DNA of 64,000 nucleotides. Source: Loxodes magnus (taxonomy: Eukaryota; Ciliophora; Karyorelictea; Loxodida; Loxodidae). This document shows, in pieces, positions 24,000 to 36,009 of the stretch (within the stretch, counting starts at the first letter, position 1; each line of letters starts with the position of its first letter). The DNA lies in NCBI GenBank assembly GCA_946699065.1, contig CAMPDV010000252.1, positions 248,001-312,000 of the forward strand. The letters run 5' to 3'. The notes under the pieces are model-generated. The model was not told the origin of the DNA and made no database searches. It saw only the letters and a list, made by a program, of their open reading frames with translations. A program made the position numbers and the translations under genes.

Positions 24000-26270
24000 G
24001 TAAAAATAATTAAAAAATTATGCAATATAAAAAAGAATGAAAATTTATTTTTAAAAGAATTTTAAATTAATTTGAAAATAAGAATAAAATATAAAATTAT
24101 ATAGATATATTAAAAATCTTTATTAAAATTATAAATATGAGAGTCAATAGCTATAGACGAAAAAATATTTAATTAATAATAATAATTCAATTTTTCTAAT
24201 GATAAATAAAAATAGTTTAAAGTTGTAATAAATAAATTAAATTGAGGGATAAAAGCGAAAATATATTTTTCTACAAAAAATTAAAAGATAAAATTTAAAT
24301 AATTTTAATCAAAAAGGCTAAAATAATTTTTTTTAATAATAGCGAAAATAAAAGAAAAATAAATTAAATTAAATATAAAAATATAAATTTATGTACGCTT
24401 TATTATATAAAATTTAAGTTAAATAAACTAAATTCATTTATTCAATTATTTATTTTTATGCATTTTCTGAATCTTTAAATTTAGTTTTAGAGATTATTAT
24501 TCTTATCAATTCCTTTTGCTCGAAAAGTAAATCTAAAGACGATGCAAACTAAATTAAGGTTACAAATAAAGATTATTTGAAACAGTTAAAAATTAAAATT
24601 TTAAATATAAAATTAGTTAAACTAATTAAATATTAGATAAAATAAGTTTAATACATTTTAAAAGTAAAAATTTATTACTATAACCGATAATAAATAATTT
24701 GCTTAAATTTGTAAAATAAAACTTCTATTATTCAATTTTTTCAGTTGAGCAACAAAAGAGAAAAAAGATTATATTTAACTTGAAAATATTTGTTATTAAA
24801 GAGATTTTTATTTGGAAATAGGATATTATTATATAGTTTATAAATCACAACATTTTTATTTATTATTAAATGTAAAATATAAAATTTAAATATTCTAAAC
24901 TTTTAAATATTTTTTATATTAAATATAAAAGTTTCTATTTTTTGAAAATTATTCTAATTATTTCATAAATTTATTTTATTTTACTAAACTATCATTATGC
25001 AATTATTGATATTTTACTTCTAATTTTAAATAAGATAGCTAATTTTCTAATAAATTTTATTTTTTTCTAAATTAACTAGAATAGATAAATTAAATATTTG
25101 TATTTTAACTCTTTATTATGAGATACTTTAAATCATTCAAATTACTGTTTTTAATTTTAATTATTAAATATTAAACAATTATGAAGAAATAAACTAGAAA
25201 TAATTTATTCTTTGCTTCTCTTCTTTATTTAAAGATAAGGAAGTTGTTTCTAAAAGGATTAACTTAGACAGGAATTGACTACATTAAAGGAATAGATTAA
25301 GTCTAAATTTAATTATAGTAATTTTAAGAAATTACGAACTTGTTAAGAAATTACAAGGCAAGGACTTCAAGTGGCCATATCGAAAGGTTTAAAATCCTGG
25401 ATATATAAATCTTTAATTTAGAGATATTTATGTGAATTTTAAATTTTCATAAGATAACAAGTTGATAATTAAAGTTCTGAATTAATTTATAAAAGAATTA
25501 CTAAACAGGTGACTTATTAATATTTTTAGATTACACTACCTTATTTCTTTTGCAATATAATCATTTTAGATAATTATAAAAGTTTTATGTTTGGAAAATT
25601 TATTTAACTAGAAATTTAAAATAAATAGAATTTTTTAAGACAAAATGTAGTTTGAAATGCTTTTTTCTTAAATTTTTTATTCCTAAAATGAATATTTTTC
25701 TAAATTTTTAAATTATCAATTTTTTATTTTACATTCAACTAGACAAACATCTACCTAAAGTATATTGCATATTTTACATATTTTTAATGAAAATTGTTTA
25801 AAAATTTTGAATAATTACTAATTTTTTTAATTATATTTAAAATATTTTATTATTTTGTTTGCTTTTAGTTAATTAAAAAACTTTAAAAATAATATTTGAT
25901 TTCTAAATTTAATAGTATTTAGTAATTTTAAAATATTTTACTCAGAAAGTAATTTATATTTTTCAAGAAAATTTTTAAGTTTTTACTTAAAATTTTATAA
26001 TTAAAGATAGAACTTTATTAAAAGAAGGATAAGAAGAGATAGTTACAATTAATGATAAGATAAAATTTCGAAAATTAAAATTAAAAATGAGAATATAAGT
26101 TTAATTTAATTATAAAATAATATTTCAAAAATTATACTAACATTTTTTAAATACTTTATTTTCTTTTAAACTTAATTCAAGTTAAAGAATATAAAATTTT
26201 AGATACCAATGATGATAAATGAAATAATCAAATACAAAAATTTTACATTATTGATTACCCGATTTTTTTG
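24000..26270. other. AT-rich interior of direct repeat copy 1
   Basis: No frame is supported. The only compositional feature is 25,345-25,400, a G+C-richer patch conserved in copy 2 near 45,125-45,170 that superficially resembles a decayed tRNA (see rejected items). Confidence 0.5.
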
Positions 26271-26280
26271 GAACAATAAA

Positions 26281-26790
26281 GTGAAAAGGAAAATTACGAA
26301 AAAGAAGTTAGAAAATCAGTTTTAAGGTCTTATAAAACTACTAAAAAGAATAAAACAGCCAAACTGGATCATAGATACAGCAGATGCAAGACTAAAAGGT
26401 CAGCTGAATCTTATAGTTACAAGCCAAAGACAACCTGAGCAGAATAGGAGATAAAAGAAATAGTAAAAAATTAGATAAAAATAAGATACATAGAAAAATA
26501 AATTAGAATTAAAAGAAAATGATACTACTGATTTTCGACAGAACACAAATTCAAGCAATGCAAAATATTTTATTAGTTCAAAAGAAGCTACTGAATCAAT
26601 AAAAAGAAGAAAATATTTTCTACAATTAAAAAGGAGAAATCTACAAACTGAGAGAAAATTAAAAATTTACAAGAATGAAAAGCCCAAGAACTAAGAAGGG
26701 AAAATTTTAAGACTTTTTTGAATAAGAATTACTAAGCTTACAAACTTATTTTGGTAGTGGGAATGATATAACTGCTGCTAAACATTTTTA
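26281..26790 (+). pseudogene. Unidentified basic coding relic (repeat copy 1)
   Basis: Frames with TAA/TAG as Gln read K-E-N-Y-E-K-E-V-R-K-S-V-L-R-S-Y-K to a TGA. In a second frame T-D-F-R-Q-N-T-N-S-S-N leads into a strongly basic helix R-R-N-L-Q-T-E-R-K-L-K-I-Y. The latter resembles R-N-R-L-Q-E-K-R-E-L-K-V at about 60,570. Copy 2 (46,270-46,790) keeps the same blocks. At least two lesions are present. Family unknown. Confidence 0.35.
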
Positions 26791-26861
26791 ATTATAGTTA
26801 TTATTTAGTTATTTGAGTTCTAATTAAATAAAATTATATTTTATAATTTAGAATAAACTAA

Positions 26862-28015
26862 TTTAAATATAACATATCGAGAGATCTTTATTTGTACCAC
26901 TTTTATTTAAAATATTTTTCTTAAATAACTGAAATTTATATTTCTTATTGAGAAAATTGTATAAAATCAAAAAATTTTACTTAAAAAGAAGCAGGTTTCT
27001 ATCTAGTTGAAATTTAGATATATTAAAAGCAAATCATATAGAAGGGAATTTATATATATTTACAAATTTCCTGCTAAAATATGGTATCAAAAATTTATTA
27101 CTAAAATATAAATGCCTAAAATTTAAATTTTGAAAACTAAAATTTATATCTCATATACAGAAGTAATTATGTAAATGGTAATTTTAGCTTATGAACTAAA
27201 TTATAAAATTTTTATCGATAAAATTTACAATATTTATATTCTCAAAAAATATTTAGTATAAATATTAGAAATTTTAAAGGTTATAAGTATGATTTTAAAA
27301 TTTAATCTAAAATTAAAAAAATTTAGCAGATAATAATGGGATATTATTAGAAACAAAATGTTATTACACAAAATTAAATATAATAGGGCAATATTTGAAC
27401 AACAATATTATTTAAAAAAAATTTGATTTAAATGAAAATTAAAAGATGTTGATTGCTAAAAATTAATATAAACGGAGTATAGAAAAAATATTAGATTTAT
27501 TTTTAAAAATTAAAGCTAGTAGAAAAAAACGAGTTATATTTTTTTTCAAAAAGATAGTTGAGAGAAATTTTTAGTTTTTAAGTTTTATTTTCTGAAAAGG
27601 TGTAATAAAAAGAGAAAAGTGAATATAGAGAAGTTGATAAGATTTATTTCTGAAAAAATAAAGTTAATTGAAAAATCGAGTGATAGTGTTTTGAAAAGAG
27701 TTAGTGGAGAGCATTTTTTTAGTTTTAAAACAAAACAAAAGTTATTTATAATATCTATAACAGAAGGTAATAATCAAAGCAATTATAATGTAAAAGAACA
27801 AATTATATTACCTAATTTAGTTGCTTGATAAAGATTTTATTGAGTTTTAGCATTAATATAATAAATGAACTAAAATCACATTTAAGAATCTAATAAATGC
27901 GAGTTCAATAGATAAAAATGCGATTGCTTTAGAAACTAAATTCAACTTTTAAAAATATTTATTTTTAAAAGCCAATAAAAAAGTTAATACAAATAAGCAT
28001 ATTTGTTGATACTTT
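26862..28015. mobile_element. Insertion present only in direct repeat copy 1
   Basis: About 1.15 kb absent from copy 2, where aataaactaatt is joined directly to gggatttaaattaaattt. Both junctions in copy 1 carry TTAA or TAATT-like words, compatible with a short target duplication, but the ends are not clearly inverted. A standard-code ORF lies at 27,619-27,828 (a Lys/Ser-rich product beginning N-I-E-K-L-I-R-F-I-S-E-K) with no recognised domain. The element class is undetermined. Confidence 0.4.
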
Positions 28016-28170
28016 TAATTGGAATTTAAATTAAATTTCAATAGTAATCATATATTCCTAAAAGGAAAATGAATAAATTATTATAGAGTACTACAACTAA
28101 TGGTAAGAGTAAAATAATAATAAAAAAGAGTATGAACAAATAATTGACTATTTATTCTATCTGTTTCTGA

Positions 28171-28723
28171 ATTTTAAATAGATTTTTTACAATTAATTTG
28201 GATAATTAATTCATAAAGTCTAGTAAAAAGTTAAGTAAAAACATAAAGATCTTAAAAAAATGCTTAAATAATGTTTAAGTAGGCTAAAAACCTAATAAAC
28301 CCAAAAATTCGTAATTAGATGAATTTAAATTTAATTAACAACAGCAATTTATTGAAAATTGGGAAAACAACATTTTTGATAAACATTCAAAACTAAGTAA
28401 GATAGAATTTGACTTCTCAAACAGAAAAAGAGATGGAATATTTAGAAATAAACTTTTATCTTTAATTAAGAATGAATTCATTTATAAAATATGCCTATTT
28501 TTACATGATTAGAAATAAAAAGATTATATCTTAATTTAAAAATAATAAAGCCACAGGTGATGATGGTCTAAAAGCTGAAATTATTAAATATGGAGATTAA
28601 GATTTCATTCCAAATTACTAAAAAAAGCGTTTTGAAATGTTTAAGCTAAAAGATGAGTTTTAGAAGAGTTTCTGGAAGAAAAAATAGAAATAGTTCACTA
28701 ATACAATAAATAAAAATATATGA
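28171..28723 (+). pseudogene. Reverse transcriptase N-terminal fragment
   Basis: Two overlapping frames. Frame one is open from 28,171 to TGA 28,558-28,560 and includes F-I-E-N-W-E-N-N-I-F-D-K and S-L-I-K-N-E-F. Frame two, from about 28,500, reads NNKATGDDGLKAEIIKYGDQ at 28,541-28,600, an excellent match to the first conserved box of LINE-type reverse transcriptases (K-[AS]-x-G-x-D-G-[IL]-x-x-E). It continues to K-S-F-W-K-K-K, like the usual W-K box that follows, and stops at TGA 28,721-28,723. The catalytic half is missing. It lies beside the inner end of the right inverted-repeat arm. It may belong to the same family as the 0.76-1.73 kb relic, which preserves the complementary half. Confidence 0.6.
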
Positions 28724-29955
28724 TGGTAAAAGAAAAAGAAGAGGCTTGATTGATATTTACAAACTTTTATTTTTCAACATGTTTGTAATATTTATATCCT
28801 AAACTATATCTATTGAACTATGTCACAGTGTTCTTACATATTGAAACTATATTATATTTTAATTAATTAATTAAAAAATTAACTAATTTTACATTAATCA
28901 ATTTTTTAATTTTTATAATATTAAACAAAAATTGTTTGAATAAGTGTTGTTATAATTTAATTTTAAGTAAATTCTTAACTAAAAATTTCAAGTTAATTCT
29001 AATAGGAAATAAAATTAATTTTAAACCAAAGCTAAAAGCAAATTATTTTTGCAGATTAAAAAAACAAATTAAAATTATATGCCTTTTTATAGATTATATT
29101 TAACTGAAATTATAAATTTAAATACTTAATTTAAATTTTAATTAAAATTGATTTTTTTACTTATAATAAATAAGTGCTTGAAAATTTTAGAATTAAAGAT
29201 TATGAATTAGATCGAGAATAAAAAAGTATGAAATATATGAAATATATGCAAAAAATGATAAAATAGGTTAAGATTGTACCATCTTAGAATGATTTATAGG
29301 TAGCGATGAAGTCAATAAAATAAATAAAAAACGTTATTAAAAACTTTAATAAATTAGATAATTAATTGAAAAAGATGCTATTAAACTATTGTTTCTCGTA
29401 ATATTGAGATTTTTAATGTGAATTGTTAATCAAAGACATGTATATTACATATTTTTTTAATATTATTCAGACATTCTTTTCGGATGATAAAGCTATTTTT
29501 TGAATCTTTTTAAAATTAAATTAAAAAGATCCCTAAGTTACATATTAATATATAGATTAAAATCCTAAAGGAAAAATTATAATATATCTTGCTTTATTAT
29601 TATTTTGATTGATTAGTAATATTTGAAAAAATTAAAAATAAATCTATTAATAAAAATAATATAATATTAATAATTTTAAAATATTAAATGTTTACACTTC
29701 TAAAATATCTCTTTTTTATTCTTTTTTAGCTATTAATAATTTATAGGCCTTAAAAATAAATTTATGAATTTTACTTTCCATTTAATAAATTAAAAGCAAA
29801 TTTAACTTCTCCTTGAGATAATTAACTGAATAAAATTATTTAATTACTTAAAAATAACTTACTATTATTTAACCTTTTAAATATAAATTTTAAAGTTAAA
29901 TAGCATTTTAATATTTTTAATATATCTTTCTAGTATATAATTTATTAAAATTTAA

Positions 29956-29968
29956 CTTATAACTTTAT
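29956..29968 (+). repeat. Target-site duplication of the 30.5-kb unit
   Basis: cttataactttat occurs here and at 30,965-30,977, exactly bounding the minus-strand ZK-A element. The left arm lacks the element at the matching site near 7,970. Confidence 0.85.
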
Positions 29969-30964
29969 AATAATTATAATAATTTTATTTAAATTGTTTT
30001 GTGGCACCAATTAGCCACACTAAAAAGAAGTTTTAAAGTTATCTTTATTTTGCTTGTTGCTAGTTCTAGGATCCTTGAGTCTTGCTCCTCTGATCTTTCA
30101 TCTCCCACTATATTTTATTTTAACTCTATCTCCAAATTCTTCCAGTTCAAGGTTACTTTTCAATCTGTAGACTTCTCCATTTGTTCTACATCAGATCTGG
30201 TTCTTGCTCTTTCTTATTCTTTGCTAGACTTGTTTTTTCCATGTAATTTCTTTTACTTTACGAAACTCACCACAGTTCTTCCATTTGTGCCATTTACTTT
30301 TACAATAGTAGCAAGTTTCACAATCCGAAGTTTTTGATTTGTTTTCATCTTAACTTAAGGATTCTTCTCGATCTCCATCTTATCAGATAGAATTTACTCC
30401 AATGGAATTTGCTAACTTTGGAAGCTTTTCTGACTTTGTAAGATATTTTCGATCTGCTAGCTCTAGTCTTGAATCTTTTGCACTTAGGAGTTCGTCTAAA
30501 TAAATTACTCTCGTTAGTAATTCCAAAGAGCGTCGAGTTCCCTCTCCTAATTGACCATTCTAAGATCAAGTGTATCTTAAATTTCATGAGAGATCAGCTC
30601 CGTCAACTTCGTGTTTTCCTTGCGAAGCTTTTTAACCTCTTCCTGGAGATTTAGTACTACTTTTATGAGCTATTCCATGCTCATCTGGCCAGAAGGATTA
30701 AATTAAGAGACCTTCTGGTGGAGAGTAGACTTCATCTGCTTCCTCGGTTTTTCACTTGAGGTTGGGGTCTCCATATGGGCTGTCTTTAAGGTTATCTTTT
30801 GTTAATCTTGTTAAGTTTCAGGTTTTTATTAAGAAGAAGATTAAGGTTATTATTAAGAAGACAGAGAAGAGATAGTTTCCTGCTTCCTCTCTTCCTTTTT
30901 GGCTTAGGAAGAGGTGATATAGAAGCCTTTCCTGAAACTTTATTCCATTTTCCTTTTTTTTATG
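29969..30964 (-). mobile_element. ZK-A Gag-like element, near full length
   Basis: 996 bp between 13-bp duplications. Minus-strand order: A-rich leader, ATG, long Gag-like frame, knuckle, post-knuckle domain, then a 3' end aaattattataattatt touching the duplication. It is absent from the left inverted-repeat arm. This is the most complete ZK-A copy and gives the length of the family as about 1 kb. Confidence 0.85.
30160..30948 (-). CDS. ZK-A Gag-like protein, 262-codon frame
   Basis: The longest frame in the window under the ciliate code: ATG at 30,948, no TGA until 30,162-30,160, with many TAA/TAG read as Gln. Start M-E-Q-S-F-R-K-G-F-Y, then a Ser/Gln-rich low-complexity segment, a Thr/Pro/Lys segment, and a long coiled coil from M-S-M-E-Q-L-I-K-V-V-L-N-L-Q-E with heptad leucines. 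L-D-L-R-M-V-N-Q-E-R-E-L-D and I-L-Q-S-Q-K-S follow. The knuckle CYYCKSKWHKWKNC at 30,313-30,272 has all four ligands but lies in another frame, so one frameshift near 30,390 separates coil and knuckle. Past the knuckle, after a TGA, C-R-T-N-G-E-V-Y-R-L-K fits the post-knuckle domain. The coil implies multimerisation and the knuckle RNA binding (known for Gag-type proteins). The frameshift makes this copy nearly, not fully, intact. Confidence 0.7.
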
Positions 30965-33480
30965 CTTATAACTTTATTATTTTGTTTTTATAGTATAAAC
31001 AAATATTTAAATTATTTTACTATAGCTTATTGGAAAGTTTTATTAATTTTAAACACTTAAATAAGTTAAAAATTAAATTTTATATTTTAACGATTAAATA
31101 ATTAAAAATTAGTTTATTATTATTGATTTTATCTTACATCCTATTAAAATTTGTATCATATACTTTGTTTTAGAATTCATAAGTCTATCGAAATCTTTAC
31201 TAACGTGGATTCGAATTTATTCAAAATTCATTTACTCTCTAAAAACCTATTATTCACTCACATACGTAATTGAGTCAGCAAGTTAAATTTATAGATTCTA
31301 TTTTTATTATCCAAATAGAAGCTAAACTATTTTAATTAGTATTAATTTAATAAATTTAAACTATTAAATTGTAAATAAATAATCTTAGTAATCAATCTAA
31401 AAACTGTCATAATATTAATAAAATAAGCAAAAAGCAATTAAATTAGCATTTTTTAATTTTTTAAACGATAAGTCTTTTTAACTCTATAAATAATAAAAGC
31501 ATAATGTAACCTTTTATGAAGATCTTAAAACTGATAAACTATTTTAATCTTAAATTATTTCCTTAACTATTTTTATAACTATTGGAAATAATTAATTTAG
31601 TTATTAATAGTTTAATTAAAAAAGTTATAAATTTAATATTTTTTTATTTATTATTACAGTATTAAACTTATTACTATATGTTATTTAGAATATTTAAATT
31701 TCTAGTAAAGTTAGCTCATCAAACATAAAAATTTAATATTTATATAAAAAAGCTTAAAAAGTAAATTAAAAGATATATAAAATTAATAAAAATTAGATAA
31801 GAATATATTATCAATTAATAATTACTTTAAATAAGCCTAAATTAAAAAATGCATTTTTAAATTGAATGAATATTAAGTTACTTAGTAACATAAAAAATTA
31901 GAAATTTAATAAAATATAAGTTTTGTATTTTATATTAGAAAGAAATTGCTAATTTAATAAATTTGTGGAAATATTAATTGTAAAAAAATTAGGATATTTC
32001 CTTTTTTAAATATGTAGATACTTTTCTTAGATCTTTTTAGTTAATTTCTGAGAGTATTTATTTCTATTCATAATTTTACTTAAATAGATTAATAAATATT
32101 ATTTTATTCATTATGAAAGTTTAAAATATATTATCTATCAATCATTTTGTTCTTTCTAATTTTTAAATATTAAATTGTTTGGTACATTTCATATTGATTT
32201 TCTTGCTTGATTATTTATTCTATCATATTAATTTTTCCTATTAGAAACATGAAAAGCAATAAGCACTATTAATTTTACTTTACTTAAAGTTCTTAAATTA
32301 TAAATTTTTACAGTTAATGGCATATTTAATTTTTAGTTATTCTTTATAATAATTAATAAAGAAATCTTTTAATGCTTTTAAGATATTAATTGTTAGATAT
32401 TGCTAAACTTTTTATTTGAATAATAAAAAGGTTAAAATTAGACAATATTAAATTGTATTAAAGAAGTTACTAAAGGTTATTATAAATAAAGCTTTACTAA
32501 GTAAATTGTATTAAAAGTATATAAATAATAAAGAATTTAAACTATGTAAATAGCTTATGCTTATTCTTCTTCATAGATAAAATAAGTTTAATTAATTTAA
32601 TTAATTAAAATATTTAAACAATATATCTTTACTTTTAAAATTAGTAAATCATATAAATATAACTAGATTAAGGATTTAGTTTGTTCTTTTCCCTATTTCT
32701 TTAATAAATCAAGGAGAAATTAACTTCACTTTTCCTCAAAAGTTTCATTCACTTTATTTCCTGTATTATAATGAGCTTGCGAAGAAATTATAATCTTGCC
32801 AATCCCAAAGTTTATTTGCCTTAATGAATGAAAACTTTGATAAATCATTTTAGGTTGACATGAAAAATGATAAAATATATTTATAAAGGAATAGATTTTT
32901 AATTTTATAGAGAGTAATTTAAGTTAAAAAACTAAAAAAGTTAAAAAACGTTATATTTTAAGAACAAAGAAGTAATGCTTACTTGTAAAAATCTTTACAA
33001 TGGAAAAGCTTGACTTTAAGTATAATAGATTACTTTGAAAGGATAATTATTTTTTAATATAGATGTGATAAATTTTTGAACTTGACTATGCTTATCAGTT
33101 AAAAATTTACTTTTAATAAAATTTTAAAATATTTGAGATGATAAAAGTTAAAAATAAACTACTTATTTAATTTATCATCTTTAAAAAATTAACTATAAAT
33201 CTAAACTTTAATTTAATTTCTATTTTTTAGAAAAACTAAAAATATAACATACTTTGGATATATAATAAATTAAAGTTTTTCATTTAATCTTTTAATTATT
33301 TATAATATAACTCTATTTTTTAAAGTTAATATAAAAAATTATATTTTAGTTAAACAAATTTTAAATAAAAAATTATGAAAAGCATAATTATAAAAATTAA
33401 AATAAAGCTAAAAATTATTATCAAAAAAGTAATATTTTCACTTTTAATTAATTTAAATCAATAATGAGTAAAAGTAAGAG

Positions 33481-34140
33481 AGAATTAAACTTTTTAGAAG
33501 CTTCGTAAAGAGAATGACAAACTATCACAATAAATCAAGCACGGACTGCAAGACACATTAGACCTCAGAATGTCTAACTAGGAAAGAGAGATCAATGCTC
33601 TATGGAAGTACTAACAAGAACAGTTCAGTCAGACAAATTTCCAAGTTCAGTAGATCCAAGCCCAGAGCTAGAAGTTTGAAAACATTTTGCAAAGTCAAAA
33701 GAGTCTACAAAGCTAGCAGATTCTATTAGAATAGAATTTCAGTTCCGATAAGATTGAAATAGAAAAGAATTCCAAGCTGGATCAATAAAAAGGACCTAAG
33801 ATAAGGAAACTATGCTACTACTACAAAAGTAAATATCATCTGTGGAAGAACTTTGGATAATTCGGAAAAGTAAAGAAAAATTCGTAGAAAAAGCAAGTTA
33901 TACAGTAGATAAAAAAAGGAAAAACTAAATCTGATGTAGACAGAATGGAAAAATTTATAGATTGAAAACGGACCTTGAATTGAAAATATTGGGAAAAACG
34001 ACAAGCGAATGAAATTACAAAAGATGGAAGACAAGAAATACAAGACTCGCGAGTTCTAGAGCTCGTTAAAAATAGGCTCAAACTTAAAAACTTCTTTTAA
34101 GCGGTGACTGGCTGGATCCGCTAAAAAATGTATTTAATAA
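33481..34140 (+). mobile_element. ZK-A element, 5' truncated
   Basis: Inserted in the right arm; the left arm reads through near 3,120. It begins within the coiled coil, so the first third of the gene is missing, as in 5'-truncated retroelement copies. The 3' end shares aaaacttctttt and tggct with the 30.5-kb copy. Flanks gtaagagagaattaa and taacttaatattaa may be a diverged target duplication. Confidence 0.75.
33489..33965 (+). pseudogene. ZK-A Gag-like protein fragment
   Basis: One frame of 158 codons without TGA (TAA/TAG as Gln). It starts L-R-K-E-N-D-K-L-S-Q-Q-I-K in the coil and runs through D-T-L-D-L-R-M-S-N-Q-E-R-E-I-N-A-L-W, Q-S-Q-K-S-L-Q-S-Q-Q-I and the knuckle CYYYKSKYHLWKNF at 33,813-33,854. 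Second and fourth Cys have become Tyr and Phe by single-base changes. The frame ends at TGA 33,963-33,965, while the post-knuckle block C-R-Q-N-G-K-I-Y-R-L-K-T-D lies in the next frame after a TGA. Long synonymous-looking similarity to the 30.5-kb copy shows that the frame is real. The minus-strand ORFs here are shadows. Confidence 0.7.
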
Positions 34141-35599
34141 CTTAATATTAAGCTTTTTAAATAAATTAATATTTTTATGAGAAAAGTAATACTTTATTAT
34201 TTTAATTTACAATTTATGAAATAACTTACATTAAAAAATTAAATTAATTTATATTTTTGTAATTTTTCTTAATTAATTTCAAGAATTAGCTTAAAATTTC
34301 AAGATATAAAATTATAAAATTTAAGTCTTAAATAAAAGGTTTAAGAAATAGATATTTATATTAAATATTGCTTTTGGCAAGAAAAGTATAGTTTTAGATA
34401 TTTAATTTTAGATAAATTTGGTAGAAAACTGAAAAATTTTATGCAAATTTAAAATAAAAAATTTTATAATTTTAGATAAGAAATACTTTTTAAATTTTTT
34501 AAACAATATAAGTAGACTATTTACTTTAAATTAAAAAACATACTTGATTAAGAGCTTTGAAATGCTTATTAATCATCATCCATTGCTCTAATTTGCAAGA
34601 TTAGTGCAATTTTTAAATTGAAGTCGTGTTTAAACTTCTTAAAGATTTTTTCGCGTCTCTTTATCTTCTTAAAATTTCTAAAAATTATTTTTTAAATTTA
34701 TACAATTTTAATAAATCAATATTATTCAATCTAATTCGTCCTTATTTTGTTTATTCTTTTTCATATTTGCTTATAAAGATCTAAATAATAGTAGATCTAA
34801 ATTTTTGTTAGTTTATAATAAGAAAATAAGACTAATAATTTGCCTTTTTAAGGAAATATTTCTAAATTTTACTATAATAATTTTAAGGTTATTTTGACAG
34901 TAGAAACAATCAAATATAAATTTGTTGCTTTCTTCATGTTGGCAAATACATATTGTCATTTTTTATACAATGTGTCTATTATTTTCATCATTTTTAAAGT
35001 ATAATATTTAAGTTTTATCTTTAAACATTATTTTTAATTCCTTTATTTATGTCTATTTTTAAGTATATATGTAATTATTAGAATTTTTTTATTAGCAATA
35101 TTGCTTATATATTATTTATGCTTTTTTAATTCCTTTTTAATGTTTCTAATTGTTGCATTTTATTCTTTCCATTTGTTCTTAAAAAGTTTTATTTTAACTT
35201 TATCAGTTATGAAATTTTTGTAATGTTGTATGCTTTAATTTACTTTATTCTATTAATTGATTTATATTTATCTAATATTTTAACATTTTTATTAAATTTT
35301 TCCTATTTTGACTGTTTTATCTTTTAACTAAGTTCATATAGTTACTTAATTTATCTGTCTTATTTTTATTTTTCTAGGTTTCTTTACTAATCGTATTACT
35401 TCTATAGTTAATAGTAGAAGTTGAAATATCTGAGAGTTGCCATCTATTCAAATTTTAATAATTAAAATCTATATTTAGCAATTAATACTATGAAAACTAA
35501 AATATTTTCATTAATTTCTTAAGTATTTAAATCTACGTAATTTTTATTACATTTCTTAATTCCCTATAAGAAGATAAATTTTTTATCTTTCTTGTTACC

Positions 35600-36000
35600 C
35601 TCTTAAGATTTATAAAAATTCACTTTTGTTAGCATTAATTATTTTTACTTGTGCATTTTTGCTGTATTTTTTTATTTTTGACATTTTTAAAAAGCTTAGT
35701 CTATATTTTCAGAGTTCATGATTCGCGTATTTTAATTTCTAATTTTATCTATTGCGTTTAAGTTTCTTAATTTAAAAGATTTATATTATTAATTTAAGCT
35801 ATTATTCAATAAATTTTATAAGGAAATCTGTTTGAGCAATTATCTCTTTAGAATTGACATTAGTTCATTATGCTGAATATTCAACAAATCAATCTTTCTT
35901 TTTGGATTAAAATGAAAACTAATTCCTCTCTAATTTTTGTTGAGATGATTCCTAAAGTAGCTATTAATTATGTTATAATATAGAAATTTATTATTTATAA
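35600..36000 (-). pseudogene. Reverse transcriptase relic in right arm
   Basis: Minus-strand partner of the 0.76-1.73 kb relic. K-Y-A-N-H-E-L at 35,729-35,712 occupies the YADD position with both Asp lost (GAT to AAT and to CAT), followed by TGA. In the same frame I-I-N-A-N-K-S-E-F-L (about 35,643-35,612) fits the later lN-x-K-S-e box. Upstream, near 35,960, A-T-L-G-I-I-S-T-K-I-R-E-E-L resembles S-T-L-V-S-I-L-I-I-R-E-N at about 783-820. Motif A is not found; the interval is shorter than in the left arm, so part is deleted. Catalytically dead. Confidence 0.5.
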
Positions 36001-36009
36001 GCAACATTC

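Larger units (their letters stand above)
23281..28215 (+). repeat. Long direct repeat, copy 1
   Basis: Starts at tttattaagaaagcttctaa and is collinear with 43,016-47,065. Conserved landmarks include the 23.4-23.85 kb ORF, the block around 25,350 (caaggcaag), the K-E-N-Y-E-K-E-V-R-K region near 26,290 and the phrase gatataactgctg near 26,766. Copy 1 has one extra block, about 26,862-28,015, where copy 2 reads straight through. Copies differ by many substitutions and small indels, so the duplication is old. Confidence 0.85.
29403..35650 (-). repeat. Large inverted repeat, right arm
   Basis: Reverse complement of the left arm. The inner edge is at the phrase gtaatattgagatttttaat, which matches attaaaaatctcaatatcat at 9,195-9,214. 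The arm carries two private insertions, 29,969-30,964 and about 33,481-34,140, each missing from the left arm. Beyond 35,650 similarity to the left arm is visible mainly at protein level in the RT relic, to about 36,000. Confidence 0.85.

Noticed and set aside
25340..25410. tRNA-like patch (ggtttaaaatcctgg), conserved at 45,125-45,180
   Set aside because: A T-arm-like phrase is present, but I cannot build paired acceptor, D and anticodon stems in either copy. Copy 2 changes the supposed T-arm without compensation.
26862..28015. piggyBac-type insertion at TTAA
   Set aside because: TTAA occurs at both junctions, but such words are common in this composition, the empty site lacks TTAA and no inverted ends or transposase are visible.
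29999..30993. Four standard-code ORFs overlapping the 30.5-kb unit
   Set aside because: Shadows of the minus-strand ciliate-code gene, which has a start, a coil, homologues and nearby knuckle.
33810..34081. Minus-strand standard-code ORFs with Phe/Ser-rich products
   Set aside because: They overlap the well-supported plus-strand Gag-like frame and carry no motif.
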